From: Aquabacter cavernae
GTDB taxonomy: Bacteria; Pseudomonadota; Alphaproteobacteria; Rhizobiales; Xanthobacteraceae
Direction of reading: 5' to 3'
NCBI RefSeq assembly: GCF_003993795.1
Contig: NZ_RWKV01000009.1
Span: 1 to 64,000 of the forward strand
Length of the DNA: 64,000 bases
In this document: one piece after another, positions 8,816 to 17,560 of the stretch
Layout: every line of letters starts with the position of its first letter
Numbering within the stretch: the first letter of the stretch is position 1
The notes under the pieces: model-generated
The model's input: only the letters and a program-made list of their open reading frames with translations
What the model was told of the DNA's origin: nothing
Databases searched by the model: none
Program-made: the position numbers and the translations under genes

Positions 8816-9763
8816 CTACACCGTCTCCAGCGGCTTCAGCCCCGCCTCGATCTGCGCCCGGCGACCTTCCAGGAAGGGCGGCAAAGCCAGCTTCTCGCCC
8901 AGGGTCTCCATGGGCTCGTCGGCGGAAAAGCCCGGCTCGTCGGTGGCCAGTTCGAACAGGATGCCGTTGGGCTCGCGGAAATAGAGGCTGCGAAAATAGA
9001 AGCGGTCCACCGGACCGGAGGACGGCACCCGATACGCCTTCAGCCGCTCCGCCCAGGCGTCATATTCGGCGAAGGTGGGCACGCGGAAGGCGACGTGATG
9101 CACCCCGCCTGCCCCCTGCCCGGCCGGAGGCAGGTTCGGCTCCAGCCGCACATGCAGCTCGGCAGCGGGGCCGCCCTCGCCCATCTCGAACACGCTCACT
9201 TCCACGCCGTCCTCCACATAGGTGCGGGCCTTGCGCATGTTCATGAGCACGGTGAGCACGGCCTCGGTGGGGGCGAGGTCCGGCACGGAGAGGGTGATGG
9301 GGCCGAGGCCACGGATCTGGTGCTCGGCCGGAACCGGGCTGCGCTCCCAGGGCTCGCCGGGCCCCTGGCCGCCATCCACCACGAGGGAGAGGCGCTGGCC
9401 TTCCTTGTCCTCGAAATCCAGTACGGCACGCCCGTCGCGCTCAGCGATGGGGCTTGCGGACACGCCCTCGGCGGCAAGGCGGGCGGCCCAATAGTCCAGC
9501 GCCGCCGCATCGCGCACCCGCAGGGCGGTGCGGGCGATGGAATGGGTGCCCCGCCGCTCGCGGGCCGCGGGCCAGTCGAAGAAGGTGAGATCCGTGCCGG
9601 GGCTGCCGCGCCCGTCCGCATAGAAGAGGTGATAGGCGGAGGTGTCGTCCTGGTTCACCGTCTTCTTCACCAGGCGCATGCCCAGCGTCCGGGTGTAGAA
9701 ATGGTGGTTATAGGGCGCGTCCGCCGAAACGGCGGTCAGATGGTGAATGCCCGTGAGCTGCAT
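8816..9763 (-). CDS. VOC-family ring-cleaving dioxygenase-like protein (MhqO/glyoxalase type)
   Basis: The protein has 315 residues with two glyoxalase/bleomycin-resistance (VOC) modules. The first starts [39 protein letters not shown]. The second contains [12 protein letters not shown] and [18 protein letters not shown]. The metal ligands His-His-Glu can be placed at IHHLT, VHHVAF and LFELA. This pattern matches the family annotated as ring-cleaving dioxygenase, linked in Bacillus to quinone stress. The ATG at 9763 has a good ribosome site (GGAGA) 6-7 nt upstream; the longer frame has no family match. The real substrate is unknown. Confidence 0.87.
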   Translation of the reverse strand: MQLTGIHHLTAVSADAPYNHHFYTRTLGMRLVKKTVNQDDTSAYHLFYADGRGSPGTDLTFFDWPAARERRGTHSIARTALRVRDAAALDYWAARLAAEGVSASPIAERDGRAVLDFEDKEGQRLSLVVDGGQGPGEPWERSPVPAEHQIRGLGPITLSVPDLAPTEAVLTVLMNMRKARTYVEDGVEVSVFEMGEGGPAAELHVRLEPNLPPAGQGAGGVHHVAFRVPTFAEYDAWAERLKAYRVPSSGPVDRFYFRSLYFREPNGILFELATDEPGFSADEPMETLGEKLALPPFLEGRRAQIEAGLKPLETV

Positions 9764-9995
9764 GGTGCGTCTCCTGCGGCGCGGCCCGTGGGGGCCGGCG
9801 AAAAGTCCAACCTCGCGGGGCGAGGCGTCCGAGGCCATATTTAGGGAATGCATCACCGCCACGCGAGACGCGAAGACGCAAGAACAGCTTGCAGCGATGC
9901 ATACGAAACGCCCTAGGCTCTTTTCTCCCGGCCGGGGACACCATATGACCCAGGGATGACAGGCCCCGTGGCCTGATGCTGAAGCCGGTCGCACC

Positions 9996-10628
9996 ATGTC
10001 CTATGCCGTGAAGGAAATGTTCAAGACGCTCCAGGGCGAAGGCGCCCAGGCGGGGCGCGCGGCCGTGTTCTGCCGCTTCGCCGGCTGCAATCTGTGGTCC
10101 GGCCGCGAGGAAGACCGGGCCGGCGCGGTCTGCCAGTTCTGCGATACCGATTTCGTGGGAATGGACGGGGACGGCGGCGGGCGCTTCGCCACTGCCCAGG
10201 CGCTGGCGGACGCGCTGGTGCGGGTGTGGGGGCCGGATGCGGCGCGGCGCTTCGTGGTGTTCACGGGCGGCGAGCCGCTGTTGCAGATCGATCCGGAACT
10301 GGTGGCCGCCGTGCATGAGCGGGGCTTCGAGATCGCCATCGAGACCAACGGCACCCAGACGCCCCCGGACGGCATCGACTGGATCTGCGTAAGCCCAAAG
10401 GCGGGGGCGGACCTGGTCCTGCGGCGGGGGCATGAATTGAAGCTGGTCTATCCCCAGCCCACCTTGCTGCCGGAGACGGTGGCCGCTCTCGATTTCACCC
10501 ATTTCTACCTGCAGCCCATGGACGGCCCCGCCCGGCGCGCCAATACGGACGCGGCCGTGGCCTATTGCCTCGAACATCCCCAATGGCGTCTCTCGGTCCA
10601 GACCCATAAGATGATCGGAATTCCATAG
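9996..10628 (+). CDS. queE: 7-carboxy-7-deazaguanine synthase QueE
   Basis: The protein has 210 residues and belongs to the radical SAM superfamily. The cluster-binding cysteines follow the CX14CX2C spacing typical of the QueE subtype (Cys31, Cys46, Cys49). It starts with [19 protein letters not shown], the standard QueE opening, and has TGGEPLLQ for SAM binding. It converts carboxytetrahydropterin to 7-carboxy-7-deazaguanine in queuosine synthesis. queD lies downstream; queC and folE are not in the window. Confidence 0.95.
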   Translation: MSYAVKEMFKTLQGEGAQAGRAAVFCRFAGCNLWSGREEDRAGAVCQFCDTDFVGMDGDGGGRFATAQALADALVRVWGPDAARRFVVFTGGEPLLQIDPELVAAVHERGFEIAIETNGTQTPPDGIDWICVSPKAGADLVLRRGHELKLVYPQPTLLPETVAALDFTHFYLQPMDGPARRANTDAAVAYCLEHPQWRLSVQTHKMIGIP

Positions 10629-10649
10629 AGCCTGATCCAATCAGGCTCT
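10627..10649 (+). terminator. Hairpin at the 3' end of queE
   Basis: AGAGCCTGAT (10627-10636) and ATCAGGCTCT (10640-10649) pair perfectly around CCA, starting at the last base of the queE stop codon. There is no T-run. Confidence 0.5.
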
Positions 10650-10672
10650 CGATCACCGGCCGGGCGCGGCTT

Positions 10673-10711
10673 TGCTTCACGGCACACGTGAAGCGCCCTG
10701 TCTGTTTATTT
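10673..10711 (+). promoter_or_regulatory. Second hairpin with T-rich tail in the queE-queD gap
   Basis: GCTTCACG and CGTGAAGC pair around a 5-nt loop between about 10673 and 10693. About ten bases later comes a run rich in T (GTTTATTTTTT), the longest T-rich patch in this part. It may be a weak terminator or part of the queD leader. I see no clear preQ1 riboswitch pattern, so this stays tentative. Confidence 0.35.
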
Positions 10712-10775
10712 TTTACGTGTTTCCTTCAGGCGCACCGCTGCTCACCTCGCTCGGAAACGCTTCAAAGGACCCATC

Positions 10776-11132
10776 GTGCGGATCACACAGGCCTTCACCT
10801 TCGAGGCGGCGCACCGCCTGCCCCATGTCCCGCAGACGCATAAATGCTTCCGCATGCACGGCCATTCCTACCGGGTGGAACTGGTGCTGGAGGGGCCGGT
10901 GGACGGCCATACCGGGTTCGTGGCCGACTTCTTCGACGTGGAAGCTGCCTTCGCGCCCCTGCTGGAACAGCTCGACCATCATTGCCTGAACGAAATCGAG
11001 GGCCTGTCCAATCCCACGGCCGAGCATATCGCCGTGTGGATCTGGCAGCGGGCCAAGCCCATGCTGGCCCCGCTCGCTGTGGTGCGGGTGTTCGAGACGC
11101 CCATGTCCTGGGCGGAATATGACGAGGGATAA
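10776..11132 (+). CDS. queD: 6-carboxy-5,6,7,8-tetrahydropterin synthase QueD
   Basis: The protein has 118 residues and belongs to the 6-pyruvoyl-tetrahydropterin synthase family. Zinc ligands are visible as His13 (FEAAHRL), His28 and His30 (MHGHSY), and the catalytic Cys24 precedes them (THKCFRMHGH). The start is GTG at 10776 with AAAGGA upstream. It makes the pterin that QueE uses, and the gene pair order queE-queD is common. Confidence 0.95.
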   Translation: MRITQAFTFEAAHRLPHVPQTHKCFRMHGHSYRVELVLEGPVDGHTGFVADFFDVEAAFAPLLEQLDHHCLNEIEGLSNPTAEHIAVWIWQRAKPMLAPLAVVRVFETPMSWAEYDEG

Positions 11133-11185
11133 AATATGCCCCGCCGGAGCGTGAAGCGGGCCGCGCGGCGACCCGCTCCCGCCGG

Positions 11186-11722
11186 TCAGCCGATGAAGCC
11201 CCGGAAGGCTTCAAGCTGGGTGCGGATGAAATCCCGTGTGCCTTCGTCGGTCAGCACGCCGTCTCCGCTGACCTTCTTGTGGGCCGCGCCCACCATCACT
11301 TCCGGCACGTTCATCACCTTGGCATCCAGCGCCACCAGGATCTGGCGCAGGTGATACTGCATGCGCGCGCCACCCAAGGCGCCCATGGAGGCCGACTGGA
11401 TGAGCAGCGGCTTGCCCTTCAGCGGCATGGGCTTGAGGCGGGAAATCCAGTCGATGGCATTCTTCAGGCCGCCCGGCACCGAATAATTATATTCCGGCGA
11501 CACCACGATCACGCCGTCCGCCGTGGCGATGGCATCGCCCAGCGCGACCACCTGCTCGGGGAAGCCCGCATCCTGGATGTCGCCGCTATAGATGGGCAGT
11601 TGCGCCACCGAGGGTAGCAACACCACCTCCACCCCTTCCGGAGCGAGTTCACTCAGGGCGCGCGCGATGGCGGCATTGTAGGATCCTTTGCGGACGCTGC
11701 CGAGCCAGACCACCCACTTCAT
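11186..11722 (-). CDS. NADPH-dependent FMN reductase family protein
   Basis: The protein has 178 residues with a flavodoxin-like fold. GSVRKGSYNAAIARAL is the phosphate/FMN-binding loop and SPEYNYSVPGGLKNAIDW is the conserved flavin-facing motif of the ChrR/azoreductase-like group. It is expected to reduce quinones, chromate or azo compounds with NAD(P)H in the cytoplasm. It is divergent from the MarC gene at 11823 and stands alone. Confidence 0.9.
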   Translation of the reverse strand: MKWVVWLGSVRKGSYNAAIARALSELAPEGVEVVLLPSVAQLPIYSGDIQDAGFPEQVVALGDAIATADGVIVVSPEYNYSVPGGLKNAIDWISRLKPMPLKGKPLLIQSASMGALGGARMQYHLRQILVALDAKVMNVPEVMVGAAHKKVSGDGVLTDEGTRDFIRTQLEAFRGFIG

Positions 11723-11822
11723 CGCGGTTCTCCTTCATTTTCCGCGCCTTACATTTTCTTCGCCTTGGCGCGGGGCTGCAAATCATCGCATGCTGATGGG
11801 GGCAGCAAAACGGGGGATAGAG

Positions 11823-12458
11823 ATGGAGAGCACCCTTAATCTGGTGGTCACGCAGTTCGTGACGCTTTGGGCGGTCTTGGAGCCCATCAGCCATCTCTCC
11901 CTGTTCCTCGCCTTCACCTCCGAGATGACCCCCAAGCAGCGCCACAAGGCGGCGCTGCTGGCCTGCTTCTTCGCCTTCCTGATCCTGGTCTTCTTCATGC
12001 TGCTGGGTCGGATCCTGCTGAACGCCATGGAGATTTCGGAACTCTCCTTCCGCATCGCCGGCGGGCTGGTCCTGTTCATGTACGCCACCAGCATGATCTT
12101 CTCCGAGCCCCACTCCATGAAGGCGCTGGAGATGGACGGGGACAAGCACGTCACCTCGCTCGCCGTCTATCCCCTGGCCATCCCGGTGATCGCCGGGCCG
12201 GGCGCGATCCTGACCGTGGTCATCCTGTCGGACAATGACCGCCACATCCTCTCCCAGCAGGCCATCACCATCGGCGTTCTGGCGGCGCTGATGCTGATCC
12301 TCATGGTCCTGTTCTGGCTCGGGGACTATGTGGTGAAGGTCATCGGCTCGTCGGGGGCGAACCTGATCCGCCGCATCATGGGCCTGATCCTCGCCGCCCT
12401 GTCCGTGGACATCGTGCTGACCGGCATCGCCCGCTGGCTGAGCCTGCCGCCCATCTGA
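11823..12458 (+). CDS. MarC-family integral membrane protein
   Basis: The protein has 211 residues with about six hydrophobic segments. The first, VTLWAVLEPISHLSLFLAFT, and later FRIAGGLVLFMYATSMIF and PLAIPVIAGPGAILTVVIL follow the MarC/UPF0056 pattern. The usual P-P-G pattern in helix 1 reads EPISHL here. The function of MarC proteins remains uncertain. An upstream in-frame ATG (11790) would add 11 residues; the ATG at 11823 follows GATAGAG. Confidence 0.85.
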   Translation: MESTLNLVVTQFVTLWAVLEPISHLSLFLAFTSEMTPKQRHKAALLACFFAFLILVFFMLLGRILLNAMEISELSFRIAGGLVLFMYATSMIFSEPHSMKALEMDGDKHVTSLAVYPLAIPVIAGPGAILTVVILSDNDRHILSQQAITIGVLAALMLILMVLFWLGDYVVKVIGSSGANLIRRIMGLILAALSVDIVLTGIARWLSLPPI

Positions 12459-12478
12459 GGGCGGCCCGCTCAACCCGC

Positions 12479-13147
12479 TCAGTCGTCGGAATAGCGCTGC
12501 TCAGCCCAGGGGTCGCCGCGCTCGTGATAGCCGCGCACCTCCCAGAAGCCGAGCGCGTCCTCGGCCAGGAAGGTGATGCGCTTCAGCCACTTGGCGCTCT
12601 TCCAGAAATACAGGTGCGGCACCACCAGCCGCGCCGGGCCGCCATGGGCGCGGGTGAGCGGCGCGCCCTCCCAGGCATGGGCGATGAGCGCGTCCGGGGC
12701 GGCGAAGTCCGCCAACGGCAGGTTGGTGGTGTAGCCGTCGAAGGATTCCAGCGACACGAAGCGCGCCTCCGGCAGCGGCGCCACCCGCTCCAGAAGATCC
12801 TGCGTGCGCACCCCGTCCCATTGGTTGTCGTAGCGCGACCAGGTGGTGACGCAGTGAATGTCGCTGACCTCCCGGCTCTGGGGCAGAGCCAGGAAATCGG
12901 TCCAGGCGAGATGGATGGGGTGGGCCACCAGCCCGTCCACGTCCAGGGTCCAGCGCGGGGTGGGCACGTCGGGCTGGAGACCGAGATCCAGCACCGGCCA
13001 GTCCCGCACCAGATGCTGGCCCGGCGGCAGGCGCTCGGCCTCCGGCCGCGTGGTGCGGCCGGTGAGGAATTTGTGCTCCTGCGCCCAGCGCTGCTTGGTG
13101 GCCGTCAGCTTCGTGGTCGGAACCTGGCTGTCGTCATCCTCGGACAT
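12479..13147 (-). CDS. Cytoplasmic sulfite-oxidase-like molybdopterin oxidoreductase
   Basis: The protein has 222 residues and belongs to the oxidoreductase molybdopterin-binding (SUOX) fold. The Moco-ligating Cys is in IHCVTTWSRYDNQWDGV, and HAWEGAPLTRAHGGPARLVVPHLY is the family's pterin-binding block. There is no signal sequence, unlike MsrP, so it is probably cytoplasmic. The substrate is unknown. It is convergent with marC and overlaps nothing. The ATG at 13147 is favoured over a longer frame. Confidence 0.85.
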   Translation of the reverse strand: MSEDDDSQVPTTKLTATKQRWAQEHKFLTGRTTRPEAERLPPGQHLVRDWPVLDLGLQPDVPTPRWTLDVDGLVAHPIHLAWTDFLALPQSREVSDIHCVTTWSRYDNQWDGVRTQDLLERVAPLPEARFVSLESFDGYTTNLPLADFAAPDALIAHAWEGAPLTRAHGGPARLVVPHLYFWKSAKWLKRITFLAEDALGFWEVRGYHERGDPWAEQRYSDD

Positions 13148-13175
13148 GCTGGCACTCCGCAAGGGGTCTTGATGC

Positions 13176-14183
13176 TCAGGCGGGAACCCTGCCGCGCGCA
13201 AGGTCCGCCTGCACCTCGGCGAGGATTTCATAGGACCGGATGCGCGCCTCGGGATCGTGGATGGCGGACGCCACCATCAATTCGTCGGCCCCGGTGCGCT
13301 CCAGGAAGGCGGCGAGCTGCGCGCGCACCGTCTCCCGCGCGCCCACGAAGGAGCAGGCCAGCATGGAGGAGGCATGGGCCTTCTCATGGGGCGACCAATA
13401 GGTCTCGATATCGTCGATGGGCCGGGGGAGCAGGCCGCGCGTGCCGCGTACCATATTGGTGAAGGCCTGCTGGGCCGAGGTGAACAGCCGCCGCGCCTCG
13501 GCGTCCGTGTCCGCCACCACCACGTTCACACCCACCATGGCATAGGGCGTTTCACGCTGGGCGGAGGGCTCGAAGCGCTCGCGATAGGTGTCCAGCGCCT
13601 GCATGAGCGCACCGGGGGCGAAATGGGAGGCGAAGGCATAGGGCAGGCCCAGCATGCCCGCGAGCTGCGCGCCATAGAGGCTGGAGCCGAGAATCCAGAG
13701 CGGCACGCGGGTGTTGGTGCCGGGCACCGCGAACACCTTCTGCCCCTCCTGGGGCGGCCCCAGCAGCGCCTGGAGTTCCAGCACGTCCTGCGGGAAGGTG
13801 TCGGACGCCTGCGGCTCGCGCCGCATGGCCCGCATGGTGCGCTGGTCGGTGCCGGGCGCGCGGCCGAGGCCGAGATCGATGCGGCCGGGAAACAGGGTGG
13901 CGAGGGTGCCGAACTGCTCGGCGATCACCAGGGGCGAATGATTGGGCAGCATGATGCCCCCCGCCCCCACGCGGATCACCTGCGTGCCCGCCGCCACATG
14001 GCCGATCACCACCGAGGTGGCGGCCGAGGCGATGCCGATCATGTTGTGGTGCTCGGCCAGCCAGAAGCGCACATAGCCCAGTTGCTCGGCCGCCCGGGCC
14101 AGCTCCACCGAGTTGCGCAGGGCATCGGCGGGCGTCCCCCCGTCCGGCACATGGGCGAGGTCGAGGATGGAAAAGGCGGGCAT
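13176..14183 (-). CDS. LLM-class flavin-dependent oxidoreductase (luciferase-like)
   Basis: The protein has 335 residues in a TIM-barrel luciferase-like fold. It starts [22 protein letters not shown] and contains [31 protein letters not shown] and [25 protein letters not shown], which match the MsnO8 subgroup of LLM monooxygenases. It probably uses reduced flavin supplied by a separate reductase. The substrate is unknown. It is 28 nt upstream of the Moco oxidoreductase gene on the same strand. Confidence 0.9.
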   Translation of the reverse strand: MPAFSILDLAHVPDGGTPADALRNSVELARAAEQLGYVRFWLAEHHNMIGIASAATSVVIGHVAAGTQVIRVGAGGIMLPNHSPLVIAEQFGTLATLFPGRIDLGLGRAPGTDQRTMRAMRREPQASDTFPQDVLELQALLGPPQEGQKVFAVPGTNTRVPLWILGSSLYGAQLAGMLGLPYAFASHFAPGALMQALDTYRERFEPSAQRETPYAMVGVNVVVADTDAEARRLFTSAQQAFTNMVRGTRGLLPRPIDDIETYWSPHEKAHASSMLACSFVGARETVRAQLAAFLERTGADELMVASAIHDPEARIRSYEILAEVQADLARGRVPA

Positions 14184-14266
14184 GCGGACGGCTCCTGAAA
14201 TGTGCCGGCTGATCCTCGCCCCCGCCGGCCCCCCTCAGATTGGGCGCCGTGCCCCCGCGTTCAAGG

Positions 14267-15727
14267 TCAGCTGTGCTGCTGAAGCCGCTTGAGAAGCGGC
14301 AGAAGGCAGGAAAACACCACCGCGGCCCCGAAACCGAGCAGCGCCACCTTCAGATAGACCTCCGCGCAGGCCGCCGCATAGGCCGCCATGGAGGCGTCCG
14401 CCCCCGCCGGAACCGCCGCCAGCGTGCCGATCCACCCCGCCGCATAGGCGCCGAAGGAGGTGGAGAGGAACCAGGCGCCGAACATGAGGCCGGTGAGGCT
14501 CGGTGGCGAAAGCGCCGTGACCATGGAGAGGCCCACGGGCGACAAAGCCAGCTCCCCGCAGGTGAGCAGCAGGATCGCCGCCGCCATCCAGAGCAGCGAG
14601 GCGGGCGTGCCGGAGGAGGACAGATAGGCCGCCGTGGCGATGAGTCCGAAGCAGCCGCTGGCGAACAGCAGGCCCAGCAGGAACTTCACCCCGGTGGAGA
14701 TGGGCCGCCCCTGCGCCGCGAAGGCCCGCCAGATGCGCGCGAACAGCGGGGCGAGGATCAGGATCATGAAGGGGTTGAAGGAGGTGAACATGGCCGACGG
14801 CATCTCGAAGCCGAAGATGTGCCGGTCGATGGCGCGATCCACCAGCAGGAGGACGGGGCCGTCCTTCTGCTTGAACAGGGCCCAGAAGAAGCTGGCGAAC
14901 AGCACATAGATGAGGATCGCCATCAGGTGCCGGCGATATTCCGGCTCGGCGGTGAAGGCGCGGTAGACCACATAGGCATAGGTGAGCCCGCCGCCCACCA
15001 GCATCATCATCTTGGCCCCGTCCGGTTCGGCCAGGAGATAGGTGAGGACCGGCACCGCCAGCAAAGCGGCCACCACCGAGGGCAGCACCATGCGCGGGCG
15101 CGGGCAGGCAAGGCTCGCTGCCGCATAATGGCGCGTGCCCCAGGTGAAGACGGCGAGGCCGACCGCCATGCCGATGGCGGCGAGGCCGAAGCCCAGGTGC
15201 CAGTCCACCTGCTGGCCCACATAGCCCACGATGAGCGTCGCCAGCAGCGCGCCCACATTGATGCCCATGTAGAAGATGGTGAAACCGCCGTCGCGGCGGG
15301 GGTCATCCTTGCCGTAGAGCTGGCCCACCACGGCCGAGACCGAGGATTTGAAGAAGCCCGTGCCCACCACCACGAAGGCCATGCCCGCGAACATGCTGGC
15401 GCTGCCGAACGGCAGGGCGAGCACGATATGGCCGATCATGATGATGACGCCGCCGACGATCACCGCCCAGCGGAAGCCCAGCACCCGGTCCGCCAGCGCA
15501 CCGCCGGCGATGGGGGTGAGGAAGACGAAGGCCGCATAGGCCCCATAGGTGAGGCTGGCGCGCGCATCGGAAAAGCCGAGCACCTTCACCATGTAGAGCA
15601 CGATGAGGGCCTGCATGCCGTAGAAGCTGAACCGCTCCCACATCTCCGCCGCGAACAGGAAGGTGAGGCCCTTCGGTTGACGCAACGGCACTTCGGACGG
15701 AACGGAAACGGCTTCCGCGACACTCAT
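14267..15727 (-). CDS. POT-family proton-dependent peptide transporter
   Basis: The protein has 486 residues. It carries the POT motif FLFAAEMWERFSFYGMQAL in helix 1, with the ExxER-type proton-coupling element, and PIAGGALADRVLGFRWAV plus FTIFYMGINVGALLATLIVGYVG, the PTR2 signature. It is expected to import di- and tripeptides with protons. The ATG at 15727 is taken; GTG at 15730 is one codon longer. Confidence 0.92.
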   Translation of the reverse strand: MSVAEAVSVPSEVPLRQPKGLTFLFAAEMWERFSFYGMQALIVLYMVKVLGFSDARASLTYGAYAAFVFLTPIAGGALADRVLGFRWAVIVGGVIIMIGHIVLALPFGSASMFAGMAFVVVGTGFFKSSVSAVVGQLYGKDDPRRDGGFTIFYMGINVGALLATLIVGYVGQQVDWHLGFGLAAIGMAVGLAVFTWGTRHYAAASLACPRPRMVLPSVVAALLAVPVLTYLLAEPDGAKMMMLVGGGLTYAYVVYRAFTAEPEYRRHLMAILIYVLFASFFWALFKQKDGPVLLLVDRAIDRHIFGFEMPSAMFTSFNPFMILILAPLFARIWRAFAAQGRPISTGVKFLLGLLFASGCFGLIATAAYLSSSGTPASLLWMAAAILLLTCGELALSPVGLSMVTALSPPSLTGLMFGAWFLSTSFGAYAAGWIGTLAAVPAGADASMAAYAAACAEVYLKVALLGFGAAVVFSCLLPLLKRLQQHS

Positions 15728-15832
15728 CACTGCCCCCCGGCCGGCCGTGCCACCGCTTGTGCCGCAGCGTGCAGGGCCCTGGAATCAAGCACTTAAGCTC
15801 TACCGGGGCCGCTCATGTGTCAATGGTGTGTC

Positions 15833-16486
15833 TCAGGCGGGCAGCGCCGACAGGGTGACCGTGTCGCCCTCCTGGGCGAAGGCAACCGCAAGGCTGCACT
15901 CGCGGGCCAGCATGCCGCAATAATAAGGCTGTATGGCATGGGCATCGAGCCCGTCCGTGGGCATGGCGCCGCCCAGCAGGCCCGGCAGGGCGGCGGGAAT
16001 GCGCGCGCTCGGCCCGGCGCAGGTGAGCACGAAGCCCACCGCCACGCCGCCCGGCGCGGCCGACGCCGTGATGACGCCGCCCCGGGGAATGGTGGTGCCC
16101 GCCAGCAGCGCCAGATTGAGCAGCAGCTTCACGCGGTTCTTGGGCAGCAGCTCGCGCGGCAGCGTCCATTCGATGCGCGTGCGGCTGTCTTCCATCATGC
16201 CGCGCACCACGTTCTCGGCATCGCCCAGATCGATGGTGGCGCCCGCGGAGCCCGCCGCCCCGAAGGCGAGGCGGGTGAACTGGAGGCGGGCGGACGCCTG
16301 CCGCGCGCTCTTGGCGATCAGGTCGAGGGCAACCTCCCGCATGTCGGCGGAATCCTCGTCCTCCAACACTTCCAGGCCGTTCACGATGGCACCGACGGGA
16401 CTGATCACGTCGTGGCACACCCGGGAACACAACAGGGCGGCAAGGTCCAGCGCCGAGATGGCGGGAGCGGGGGGCGTATCGGACAT
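15833..16486 (-). CDS. chpT: Histidine phosphotransferase ChpT
   Basis: The protein has 217 residues. The phosphoacceptor is His25 in LLCSRVCHDVISPVGAIVNGLEVL, a typical ChpT opening, followed by a degenerate HATPase-like domain (LNLALLAGTTIPRGGVITASA). ChpT passes phosphate from the hybrid kinase CckA to the response regulators CtrA and CpdR in the alphaproteobacterial cell-cycle pathway. It is divergent from the EipA gene. The ATG at 16486 is favoured; the longer frame lacks family similarity. Confidence 0.9.
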   Translation of the reverse strand: MSDTPPAPAISALDLAALLCSRVCHDVISPVGAIVNGLEVLEDEDSADMREVALDLIAKSARQASARLQFTRLAFGAAGSAGATIDLGDAENVVRGMMEDSRTRIEWTLPRELLPKNRVKLLLNLALLAGTTIPRGGVITASAAPGGVAVGFVLTCAGPSARIPAALPGLLGGAMPTDGLDAHAIQPYYCGMLARECSLAVAFAQEGDTVTLSALPA

Positions 16487-16726
16487 GGCGGTCCCTCGGG
16501 ATCCTGGCTGGCGGCGGGGGCGGATGCGCGTGCCGATTCCCGCATGTTCAGGGAGGCTCGTCTGATATACCGCCCCCCGCCCCGCCACAAGCCGGCACAG
16601 GATCTGTGGTTCCGGGGGGCGGGCGGGCGCGTTTGCCAGCCGCCTTTTCTGCGTCACACTCCTTTGTGATTGTCTCCGGCCGATTCGCGGCCCACAGCCC
16701 TTGACGTCCTTCTTTGCGAGACGCCG

Positions 16727-17380
16727 ATGACCGCCTCCGCCGCCTTCCGCCTCTCTCTGCTATCGTTGCTCTCAGCCCTGTTGCTGGTTGCGCCCGGGGT
16801 GCAGCGCGCGCAGGCGCAGCAGCCGGGCTATGGGCAGCCGCCCGCGCAGCCCGGCTACGGCCAGCCCGCTCCCTATCGCCAACCCGCCGTCACGCCCCAG
16901 CCCTACACCACGAACGAACTGGTCTCGAAGGGCCATTCCTTCTTCGGCAGCGTCTCCAAGGGGCTGGCCCTCTCCATCGAGAAGGCGGTCAGCCAGTGGG
17001 GCCAGCCCAACGGCTATATTCTCGGCCAGGAAGGCTCCGGCGCCTTCGTGGGCGGCCTGCGCTATGGCGAGGGCACGCTCTATACCCGCAATGCGGGTGA
17101 CCTGAAGGTGTTCTGGCAGGGCCCCTCGCTGGGCTGGGACTTCGGCGGCGACGGCGCGCGGACCATGATCCTCGTCTACAGCATGCGCACCGTGGACGAC
17201 ATTTTCCGCCGGTTCGGCGGCGTGTCCGGCTCCGCCTATCTGGTGGCGGGCTTCGGCATGACGGCGCTGACGGCGGACAATATCGTCGTGGTGCCCATCC
17301 GCTCGGGCGTCGGCGTGCGGCTCGGCGCCAATCTGGGCTATCTGAAATTCACCCCCCAGCCCACCTGGAACCCCTTCTGA
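16727..17380 (+). CDS. eipA: EipA / DUF1134 periplasmic envelope protein
   Basis: The protein has 217 residues with a signal peptide (about 1-30, ending AQA), then a Pro/Gln/Tyr-rich linker of repeated PGYGQP units and the DUF1134 domain (EKAVSQWGQPNGYILGQEGSGAFVGGLRYGEGTLY). EipA of Brucella is a periplasmic protein needed for envelope integrity and controlled by CtrA. Its divergent partner here is chpT, which controls CtrA. The gene symbol is transferred from family knowledge. Confidence 0.87.
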   Translation: MTASAAFRLSLLSLLSALLLVAPGVQRAQAQQPGYGQPPAQPGYGQPAPYRQPAVTPQPYTTNELVSKGHSFFGSVSKGLALSIEKAVSQWGQPNGYILGQEGSGAFVGGLRYGEGTLYTRNAGDLKVFWQGPSLGWDFGGDGARTMILVYSMRTVDDIFRRFGGVSGSAYLVAGFGMTALTADNIVVVPIRSGVGVRLGANLGYLKFTPQPTWNPF

Positions 17381-17560
17381 CCGGGCGGCGACATGCCCTC
17401 GCGTCAGGCGGATTTTCCCCGCCAAACCGTTGAGCACAGGTGATTTCGCCGCACCGGCTCCATCCCGCCACGGGCAGGCGCTGCATGCCCTGCTCTAGCC
17501 GCCGGACGCACGGCATCGTATGAAGATGCATTCGCAGCCGTTTGAAAGCGCAGGTTCCGC

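Noticed and set aside
7280-9844. Open plus-strand frame of 854 codons
   Set aside because: It is antisense to the MFS and VOC genes, with a Gln/His/Gly/Arg-rich composition typical of shadow frames.
10629-10775. Possible preQ1 riboswitch between queE and queD
   Set aside because: The hairpins present do not show the conserved preQ1 loop pattern, and the gap can be explained by terminator-like hairpins.
16487-16726. CtrA box between chpT and eipA
   Set aside because: No TTAA pair with 7-nt spacing is present in the gap.
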